Shown here: positions 1 through 5,107 of the stretch, one piece after another | How the letters are laid out: each line of letters starts with the position of its first letter | Numbering within the stretch: the first letter of the stretch is position 1 | Assembly (NCBI GenBank): GCA_900556695.1 | Contig: USQA01000048.1 | Location: 1 to 8,680, forward strand | DNA: 8,680 bases | Reading direction: 5' to 3' | DNA from: an uncultured Clostridium sp. | Lineage (GTDB): Bacteria; Bacillota; Clostridia; TANB77; CAG-508 | Program-made: the position numbers and the translations under genes | The notes under the pieces: model-generated | Told to the model about the DNA's origin: nothing | Seen by the model: the letters and a program-made list of their open reading frames with translations, nothing else | The model's database searches: none

Positions 1-203
1 CGAATTTCTCCATTATTAAATGTAAATATAGAGTATAATAATATAATCCCTGTCAAAATCCAAAATAATATATCTTGAATATATGTAACTATATCTTTAG
101 TTTTAAAAGTTTTTCTTAAAATTCTAAAGAAATCAAATAATAATCCTATTACTATGCCATTTACAATAAAAATAAATGATAAAAAAACTTGATTTGTAAC
201 CAT
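1..203 (-). CDS. yabQ: Spore cortex biosynthesis protein YabQ (N-terminal part, cut by window edge)
   Basis: The ATG is at 203-201 and the frame stays open to the window edge, giving 67 residues and two bases of the next codon. The N-terminus is strongly hydrophobic: a membrane segment at about residues 6-26, a basic loop (RILRKTFKTK, 28-37), then a second segment at about 43-61. This, with the FIVNG and LLFDFFRILR stretches, matches the Spore_YabQ family as I know it. In Bacillus subtilis YabQ is a mother-cell membrane protein needed for cortex formation and is made under sigma-E control. A good ribosome binding site, GGGAGGT (218-212, minus strand), lies 8 bases before the ATG. Its start is 24 bases after the yabP stop, so the two genes form an operon. 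The C-terminal part is outside the window. Confidence 0.88.
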   Translation of the reverse strand, partial: MVTNQVFLSFIFIVNGIVIGLLFDFFRILRKTFKTKDIVTYIQDILFWILTGIILLYSIFTFNNGEI

Positions 204-227
204 TTTATTTGACCTCCCTAAAATTGC

Positions 228-524
228 TTACTTAAATATTTTACTCATTATACTTCCTTTGGTTTTCTCTGTATTTTTGTCACTATATGTTAAGGAAGCT
301 ATATCTCCTTCTACTATTACTTCAGATGTATCTATACTTAATTTGTTTATCCTAATATTTTCTCCTTTTACTGTTAAAAGTCCCAACTCTGTTTCAACTA
401 TAACTACTTGATCATCAAAACTAAGAACATCTAATACTCCAGATATGCTTAATTTTCCTCTGTTTTCAAGTATTAAATTTTGTATAACTCCTGTTGTTAT
501 ACTTTTTCTTTCTTCAATTGTCAT
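228..524 (-). CDS. yabP: Sporulation protein YabP
   Basis: This 98-residue protein has the family pattern of YabP: an N-terminal stretch reading HNLILENR-like (here QNLILENRGKLSISGV, residues 15-30), then alternating beta-strand sequence with ETELGLLTVKGE (45-56) and an INKL motif (59-62). Its length is typical of the family. There is no signal peptide or clear membrane segment. In B. subtilis yabP is transcribed in the mother cell with yabQ by sigma-E RNA polymerase and belongs to the spore coat/cortex assembly programme; its exact molecular role is unclear. The ATG at 524-522 is preceded by GGGGAG (536-531) at 6 bases. In B. subtilis the gene follows yabO and other genes on the same strand; here it is the first gene of its transcript, with a divergent phoH-like gene upstream. 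Confidence 0.92.
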   Translation of the reverse strand: MTIEERKSITTGVIQNLILENRGKLSISGVLDVLSFDDQVVIVETELGLLTVKGENIRINKLSIDTSEVIVEGDIASLTYSDKNTEKTKGSIMSKIFK

Positions 525-608
525 AGCTCTCTCCCCTTTTTTATTTTAATTGCTAAATTATATATATTCAAAGATTGTCTTATTTAGAACTAAAATATTT
601 TTTATACC

Positions 609-637
609 TTGAAATCTTACTGGAAATATTGTATAAT
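609..637 (+). promoter_or_regulatory. Sigma-A promoter of the PIN-PhoH gene
   Basis: A -35 box TTGAAA (609-614), a 17-base spacer and a perfect -10 box TATAAT (632-637) lie on the plus strand. Transcription would start near 644, giving a leader of about 85 bases before the ATG at 730. The leader contains no recognised riboswitch. Confidence 0.75.
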
Positions 638-729
638 AGTAAACATAAAGAGTTGAATGTTCATAGAAGTTATATGGATATTTTCTTTAGCAAAGTAGCA
701 ATATTTCAGCATTTTAAGGAGGGCTAATT

Positions 730-2094
730 ATGGCAAAAAAACATTTTGTACTACGGACCAACTCATTAGTAGCAAAGGAAGGCATTAAAACATTGCTGAG
801 TTTCGACAGTGATAACCAAATTGATATTCCAATGCCAATACTGGATGAGTTAGAAAATTTAACTCATGAGTACAACCAAAAAGCAAAAAACGCACAGGCG
901 ATATTGACTTATTTGGCCAGTTGGAACATTAACAGTCTGAAGTCAAAGGAAGGTGTAAAGCAACGTAATGGTTCTACCTTACGTTTAGTGTCCGGTTTTG
1001 AAGATATTAACATTCCATTAGCAAATTTGTCACCTATCGATCGGAAATGTTTACAAATTGCAAAAGGAATTAAACAAACCGAAAAATGTAATGTAATCCT
1101 TGTAACTAAAAACGCAGCATTAAGAATAAAAGCAAATTCTATCGGCATTAACGCGCAGGACTTCAGAGATGATATTTTTCCTTCCATTTCTGAACAATAT
1201 AAAGGTAGAATATCATGTCAAGCATCGGAAAGTAAGATTAATGATTTTTATACCTACGGTGCACTTCCTATAAAAGGAATCTACAATTATTCATCTATTG
1301 AATGGTTGCCAAATCTTTTTTTGGAAATCACATGTCCTACCAATCAGCAATTATCCGCTATTGGTAGGTATGATGGAAAACAAATTGTAAAATTGAGTTT
1401 TTCTGACTACCACCCTTTTGGAATATCAACTCAAAATGCGGGACAATTGATGTTATTAGAAGCTTTAATACAGCCATCAAAAATTGCGCCTATTGTTATT
1501 GCTAAAGGCGGCGCTGGCACTGGAAAAACATATGTATCTTTAGCCGCTGCTATGGAACAGACATATGGTCCTAGTAAAAAAACTTATTCGCAAATAATGG
1601 TTTCTACACCTACTGAAACGGTAGGACAAGAACGAATTGGATTTTTACCAGGTGACATCGGAGATAAATTCAATCCCCATTTAGGTGGTATTAAAGATAA
1701 CCTTAGAATTTTGCTTGAAAAATCTAATTCAAACAAAAAAGGTGTGTCTACCAAAAACGTTGAATCATATTTCAATGATGGTAAGATTCAGGTACAACCA
1801 ATAGGATTTTTACGTGGAAAAACAATTACCGATACATTCTTTATCATTGATGAAACACAAAACATTGCTCCTGATGATATTAAAAGTATCGTGTCTAGAG
1901 CAGGTAAGGAAAGTAAATTTGTATTTCTCGGAGATCCTACTCAGATTGACAATCCACAGTTAAATGAAAATTACAATGGATTAGTATATCTTTCAGAAAA
2001 AATGAAAGACGTCCCTTTGGCCTGGCAAATTTCTCTTCAAGACAATGAATCAGTCAGAAGTGAACTTGCAAGATTGGCTGCAAAAATTTTATAA
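730..2094 (+). CDS. PIN-PhoH family ATPase (YlaK/PhoH2-like) with an altered PIN active site
   Basis: The 454-residue protein has an N-terminal PIN-like domain (about 5-150) and a C-terminal PhoH ATPase domain (about 230-454). The ATPase shows Walker A GGAGTGKT (260-267), Walker B FFIIDETQN (370-378) and a sensor-like GDPTQID (401-407). PIN-PhoH (PhoH2) proteins are known as ATP-dependent RNA helicase/ribonucleases, often linked to toxin-antitoxin behaviour; B. subtilis YlaK is the nearest named relative. In the PIN half, the usual first aspartate of the VLDTN motif is Arg9 (VLRTN), and the aspartate of the VTxD motif is Asn128 (VTKN). Glu40 and Asp104 look retained. Nuclease activity is therefore doubtful, while the ATPase looks intact. 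The start is fixed by AAGGAGGG (716-723), 6 bases before the ATG. It is the only long plus-strand gene among minus-strand core genes and is visibly richer in G+C (about 35% in a sampled line against about 20% in one from the adjacent aspartokinase), suggesting acquisition. Confidence 0.9.
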   Translation: MAKKHFVLRTNSLVAKEGIKTLLSFDSDNQIDIPMPILDELENLTHEYNQKAKNAQAILTYLASWNINSLKSKEGVKQRNGSTLRLVSGFEDINIPLANLSPIDRKCLQIAKGIKQTEKCNVILVTKNAALRIKANSIGINAQDFRDDIFPSISEQYKGRISCQASESKINDFYTYGALPIKGIYNYSSIEWLPNLFLEITCPTNQQLSAIGRYDGKQIVKLSFSDYHPFGISTQNAGQLMLLEALIQPSKIAPIVIAKGGAGTGKTYVSLAAAMEQTYGPSKKTYSQIMVSTPTETVGQERIGFLPGDIGDKFNPHLGGIKDNLRILLEKSNSNKKGVSTKNVESYFNDGKIQVQPIGFLRGKTITDTFFIIDETQNIAPDDIKSIVSRAGKESKFVFLGDPTQIDNPQLNENYNGLVYLSEKMKDVPLAWQISLQDNESVRSELARLAAKIL

Positions 2095-2122
2095 GAAACG
2101 TTAACTGCTATTTTGCAAAAAT

Positions 2123-2153
2123 AAGAAGGCATCTTTATTTAAGATGTCTTCTT
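2123..2153. terminator. Bidirectional terminator between PIN-PhoH gene and aspartokinase
   Basis: A 13-base stem (2123-2135 with 2141-2153, one G-T wobble) closes a 5-base loop. On the plus strand it is followed by TTATTATAT; on the minus strand by ATTTTTG. It lies 29 bases after the phoH stop and 30 bases after the aspartokinase stop, so it can serve both converging genes. Confidence 0.8.
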
Positions 2154-2183
2154 TATTATATTATGGTAAAATCTCTTATTTTT

Positions 2184-3140
2184 TCAAATATTTTTATGAA
2201 TTTTTTCTAAAATATAGTCATTTATAGTATCTTTGAAATTTATAGAAATTTTAGATTCTGAGACATTAAATTCAAGAATTTCAAGTTTTTCCTTTTCAAT
2301 AATAGTTAACACTTTTTTTATTAAATCAAAATTTCTTATAATACCATTTCCTACAATAGATATTCTGCTAATATCTTTTTTTACAACACTTTTTATAGTA
2401 TTTTCTTCTATTATATCTGATATTACAGTCCCTGGTTTATTATTAAATGTTGATTTTGTAATAATGGGAATTTTAAATTTTTCTCCTATTTCTACGCATC
2501 TATTATGAAGTACTTTTGCTCCTTCACTTGATATTTCTAGCATTTCATCATATGATAATGCTGATAATTTTTTTGCACTTGCTATTTTATTTGGATCTGT
2601 TGTATATACTCCATCTACATCAGAAAATATATAACAATTCTTTGCTTTTAAAGCTGCTGCAATAGCAACTGCTGTTGTATCAGATCCTCCTCTTCCTAAT
2701 GTTGTTATGTCTATGTTTTTGTTTACACCTTGAAAACCTGCTACTATAACAATTTTTCTCTTTTGTAACTCTTTTTCTATTCTAGTGGTATCTATATTTT
2801 TTATTAATGCATTTTGATTTGTATTATCTGTATAAATTCCTGCTTGCCATCCTGTTAAAGAAATAGCATTATATCCCATATTATTAAGTAATATGCTTAG
2901 TTTTGCTGTTGATATTTGTTCTCCAGCACTCAATAGCATATCTAATTCTATATTTTCAATATCACAAGATAATTCATTTGCTTCTTTTATTAATTTATCT
3001 GTTGTTTTTCCTTGGGCAGATAAAACAACAACAATATTGTTTTCTTTATTATATAAATCAATAATTTTTTTAGCAACAAGTTTTAATTTATCATTATCAG
3101 CAACAGAACTACCTCCAAATTTCATTACTATCGTGTCCAT
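2184..3140 (-). CDS. lysC: Aspartokinase, short form with a single ACT-like domain
   Basis: The enzyme phosphorylates L-aspartate, the first step towards lysine, threonine, methionine and diaminopimelate, which the cell also needs for peptidoglycan. The kinase domain (about 1-240) carries KFGGSS (7-12), the glycine-rich TTLGRGGSDTTA (146-157) and DVDGVYTTDP (174-183), all intact. Most bacterial aspartokinases have around 400 residues or more and two ACT regulatory domains. Here the protein ends at 318, with only about 70 residues after the kinase domain. That tail (SRISIVGNGIIR..., then VSESKISI) resembles the second ACT domain, so the first appears missing. I place the start at the ATG at 3140-3138, because AGAGGTGG (3155-3148) sits 5 bases before it; a GTG at 3149 would overlap that site. 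The gene follows prfB on the same strand. The symbol is a family name; dapG or another paralogue name could equally apply. Confidence 0.88.
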   Translation of the reverse strand: MDTIVMKFGGSSVADNDKLKLVAKKIIDLYNKENNIVVVLSAQGKTTDKLIKEANELSCDIENIELDMLLSAGEQISTAKLSILLNNMGYNAISLTGWQAGIYTDNTNQNALIKNIDTTRIEKELQKRKIVIVAGFQGVNKNIDITTLGRGGSDTTAVAIAAALKAKNCYIFSDVDGVYTTDPNKIASAKKLSALSYDEMLEISSEGAKVLHNRCVEIGEKFKIPIITKSTFNNKPGTVISDIIEENTIKSVVKKDISRISIVGNGIIRNFDLIKKVLTIIEKEKLEILEFNVSESKISINFKDTINDYILEKIHKNI

Positions 3141-3160
3141 TTGGACCACCTCTTTAAAAT

Positions 3161-3201
3161 AATATATAGAGCAGTTTTAATATAAATCTGCTCTATATAT
3201 T
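3161..3201 (-). terminator. Perfect 14-bp hairpin between prfB and aspartokinase
   Basis: Bases 3161-3174 and 3188-3201 are perfect reverse complements around a 13-base loop, and the stem can be lengthened past one mismatch. It lies 34 bases after the prfB stop. The run after it on the minus strand is ATTTTAAA, a weak U-tract, and only 5 bases separate the stem from the aspartokinase ribosome binding site. It may be the prfB terminator or attenuate readthrough into the kinase gene. Confidence 0.6.
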
Positions 3202-3228
3202 ATATTCTTATTCTATTTATTATGTTAG
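3199..3228 (-). promoter_or_regulatory. Possible aspartokinase promoter overlapping the hairpin
   Basis: On the minus strand CTAACA (3228-3223), an 18-base spacer and TATAAT (3204-3199) could form a sigma-A promoter. The -35 box matches only four of six positions, and the -10 box runs into the hairpin stem, so this is tentative in such AT-rich DNA. Confidence 0.3.
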
Positions 3229-3234
3229 ATTTTT

Positions 3235-4333
3235 CTATATTTTTGATTTTAAATAGTTCTCCATAAAGCCATCAATTTCTCCATTCATAACAGCTTCTAC
3301 ATTGCCTACTTCGTAATTAGTTCTATGATCTTTTACCATAGTATATGGGCAAAATACATAAGAACGTATTTGACTTCCCCATGCAATATCTTTTTGTTCT
3401 CCTTTTAAATCTTCTATTTTTTCTTTTTGTTCTTTTTCTTTCATGTCTAGTAATTTTGATTTCAACATTCTCATTGCTGTTTCTCTATTTTGTATCTGAG
3501 AACGTTCAGATTGACAAGCAGCAACTGTATTTGTTGGAATATGTGTTATTCTTACTGCTGATGATGTTTTATTAATATGTTGTCCACCTGCTCCTGAAGC
3601 CCTATAAGTATCTATTCTTAAATCATCTGGATTTATTGTTATTTCAATATCATCTGTTATCTCTGGTAAAACTTCAACAGATGCAAAAGATGTGTGTCTT
3701 CTTCCTCCTGAATCAAAAGGTGAAATTCTAACTAATCTATGTACGCCTTTTTCACATTTCATATATCCATATGCATTTTCTCCAATAATTTCAAATGTAA
3801 CACTTTTTAATCCTGCCTCTTCCCCATCTAAATAGTCTAATTCTTTTACCTCGTAATTATTTTTATTAGCCCATCTAGTGTACATTCTATAAAGCATTTC
3901 AGCCCAATCTTGAGATTCTGTTCCACCTGCTCCTGGGTGTATTGTAATTATTGCATTGTTTGTATCATATTTTCCAGATAAAAGTGTTGATAACTCAAAT
4001 TTTTCTAGTTCTTTTTCTAATTTATTTATATCTTTTAATAATTCCTTTTCCATTTCTTCATCATATTCTAATTGTAATAATTGAAGTAATTCTATTAAAT
4101 TATCAATTTCATTATTCAAATTTGTATATGTTGAACATTTATTTTTTAAACTCTTTATTTTTGCTAATACACTATTAGTATTTTGGTTACCATTCCAAAA
4201 ATCTGGATTAGCTGTTTGATTTTCTAGTTCTTTTAACTCCTTTTCTAATGTATTTATGTCAAAGTGACTCACCCAAATCTTTTATTTTATCATTCATAGA
4301 ATTAAGTAATTTTATATTTTCTTCTAATTCCAT
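3235..4333 (-). CDS. prfB: Peptide chain release factor 2, expressed by programmed +1 frameshift
   Basis: RF2 recognises UAA and UGA stop codons and triggers release of the finished protein. The gene reads 24 codons from the ATG at 4333-4331 to an in-frame UGA (4261-4259). It then continues in the +1 frame from GAC (4260-4258) to the TAG at 3237-3235, giving a 365-residue product, the same length as E. coli RF2. Conserved features are PDFWN near residue 43, the SPF codon-recognition tripeptide at 205-207 and the peptidyl-release GGQ motif at about 249-251. Ala245 replaces the threonine of E. coli K-12, as in most bacteria. GGAG (4349-4346) lies 12 bases before the ATG, a rather long spacing. 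An in-frame GTG at 4272 opens the long second frame but sits inside the recoding signal and is not the start. The gene lies after secA on the same strand, as in B. subtilis. Confidence 0.96.
4258..4274 (-). promoter_or_regulatory. prfB: RF2 programmed +1 frameshift site
   Basis: On the minus strand the slippery CTT (4264-4262) is followed by the stop TGA (4261-4259) and then C, the classic CUU-UGA-C site. A Shine-Dalgarno-like GGGTGAG (4274-4268) ends exactly three bases before CTT, the same spacing as in E. coli. When RF2 is scarce the ribosome slips past the UGA and makes more RF2, which is the known autoregulation. Confidence 0.95.
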
Positions 4334-4386
4334 TATTTTCTCACACTCCAATTAACAAGATTTTATTGTATAAATTAATTTACTTT

Positions 4387-4400
4387 ACATTTATAAATGT
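4387..4400. repeat. 14-bp perfect palindrome in the prfB leader
   Basis: ACATTTATAAATGT reads the same on both strands. It would lie in the prfB leader if the promoter at 4445-4473 is used. It could be a binding site for a dimeric regulator, but a palindrome made almost only of A and T can arise by chance here. Confidence 0.35.
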
Positions 4401-4444
4401 TATCAATTCATTATCTTCCCTACAATTTTCCATTTTATAGTTAA

Positions 4445-4473
4445 ATATTATCATATAGTAATTTTTTTTTCAA
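4445..4473 (-). promoter_or_regulatory. Candidate sigma-A promoter of prfB
   Basis: On the minus strand TTGAAA (4473-4468), a 17-base spacer and TAATAT (4450-4445) form a reasonable sigma-A promoter. Transcription would start near 4438 and give a leader of about 105 bases before the prfB ATG. The DNA is so AT-rich that other boxes are possible. Confidence 0.5.
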
Positions 4474-4511
4474 TAAATTTAACTTTCTTTTCTAAAAAAA
4501 CCTTTAGTTGT

Positions 4512-4540
4512 TTGACATAATATTTTAAATATGTTAGAAT
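4512..4540 (+). promoter_or_regulatory. Sigma-A promoter of the 136-residue secreted protein
   Basis: A consensus -35 box TTGACA (4512-4517), a 17-base spacer and TAGAAT (4535-4540) lie on the plus strand. Transcription would begin near 4547, 43 bases before the ATG at 4590. This also rules out the upstream in-frame ATG at 4545 as the start. Confidence 0.8.
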
Positions 4541-4589
4541 TTTATTGTTTACCAAATATTTTCAAAAATTATCTCAAGGAGGAATTTAC

Positions 4590-5000
4590 ATGAAAGACAA
4601 AATTTTTGTATCATTATTGGTATTTTCAATATCTTTAGGAATGTTTTCGAACATTTGTATTTCTAGTATACTATCTTCTAAAGATATTGAAAAAAGTGAC
4701 GAAAATCCAAAGGCACTTACATTAAAAGGTGACTACAGTAGTTTTTTATCTACAATTTTTAATATTGATGGTTCAATATATGTAGATAAAAACAAAAACA
4801 CCTTTTATTCAAGTCCTGAATGTAAGAAATCAGATGCAATAGGTAAATCATCTGAATTACACTTTATTTCATCTGAAATTCAATATGGTGAGAATTCTGA
4901 TGGTTTCAGCGTATATTGTATGCTTACAGAAGAAGGAAAAATTGTATATTGCCTTAGTTCTACACCGGTAAATTTTACCAACATTGATTTTCTTGAGTGA
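4590..5000 (+). CDS. Small secreted or membrane-anchored protein of unknown function
   Basis: I do not recognise this 136-residue protein. It begins with a charged MKDK followed by a hydrophobic stretch (about 5-28), consistent with a signal peptide or an N-terminal anchor, and no lipobox is visible. The rest (about 30-136) is polar, rich in Ser, Lys, Asp and Tyr, and would lie outside the membrane. It has cysteines at 78, 110 and 121 besides one in the hydrophobic stretch (23), so a disulphide is possible. The start is chosen by AAGGAGG (4576-4582), 7 bases before the ATG. The gene has its own sigma-A promoter and terminator and lies on the plus strand between prfB and secA, two minus-strand genes that are neighbours in other Bacillota. 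That makes it a self-contained unit inserted into a conserved pair. Confidence 0.75.
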   Translation: MKDKIFVSLLVFSISLGMFSNICISSILSSKDIEKSDENPKALTLKGDYSSFLSTIFNIDGSIYVDKNKNTFYSSPECKKSDAIGKSSELHFISSEIQYGENSDGFSVYCMLTEEGKIVYCLSSTPVNFTNIDFLE

Positions 5001-5005
5001 TTTTT

Positions 5006-5031
5006 ATCCACAGTATAAATATACTGTGGAT
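5006..5031 (+). terminator. Terminator of the 136-residue protein gene
   Basis: An 11-bp perfect stem (5006-5016 with 5021-5031) closes a 4-base loop and is followed by TCTTTATTACTTTT. It begins 5 bases after the stop codon. Confidence 0.75.
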
Positions 5032-5056
5032 TCTTTATTACTTTTGATACTATTAT

Positions 5057-5092
5057 AAAAAAATGCTATTATGTGAATAATAGCATTTTTTT
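5057..5092. terminator. secA terminator, also usable from the plus strand
   Basis: A stem of at least 12 bp (5061-5072 with 5077-5088) and a 4-base loop is flanked by A7 on the left and T7 on the right. It therefore forms a canonical rho-independent terminator on either strand. For secA it begins 15 bases after the stop codon; for the plus-strand gene it is a second, backup terminator. Confidence 0.88.
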
Positions 5093-5107
5093 ATTCTATT
5101 GTTAACA

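Noticed and set aside
540..600. Sigma-E promoter for yabP.
   Set aside because: One is expected from B. subtilis, but no -35/-10 pair with correct spacing stood out in this AT-rich stretch; the best -10-like candidate, TATATAAT on the minus strand, lacks a matching -35.
657..698. A 13-codon leader ORF in the phoH-like gene's 5' leader.
   Set aside because: Only a weak AAAGAG lies 4 bases upstream, there is no run of regulatory codons and no alternative hairpins were seen; an ORF this short is expected by chance.
3138..3149. GTG at 3149 as the aspartokinase start.
   Set aside because: It would lie inside the AGAGGTGG ribosome binding site; the ATG at 3140 has correct spacing and starts just before the conserved KFGGSS.
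3141..3155. AGGTGGTCC before the aspartokinase gene as part of a T-box or lysine riboswitch.
   Set aside because: The T-box core AGGGTGGNACCGCG is not present, the leader is too short for either riboswitch, and the bases are explained as a ribosome binding site.
3345..4178. Plus-strand open frames inside prfB, rich in Leu, Phe and Ile, as membrane proteins.
   Set aside because: They are the reverse strand of prfB, whose Lys/Glu/Asn-rich codons read as hydrophobic residues; no ribosome sites or promoters support them.
4261..4272. GTG at 4272 as the prfB start, giving a 345-residue RF2.
   Set aside because: The GTG overlaps the SD-like stimulator and slippery site. The upstream 24-codon frame from ATG 4333 with the CUU-UGA-C shift gives the expected 365 residues.
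4545..4589. Upstream ATG at 4545 adding 15 residues to the secreted protein.
   Set aside because: It falls at or before the predicted transcription start and would bury the AAGGAGG site inside the gene; the ATG at 4590 gives a normal signal-like N-terminus.
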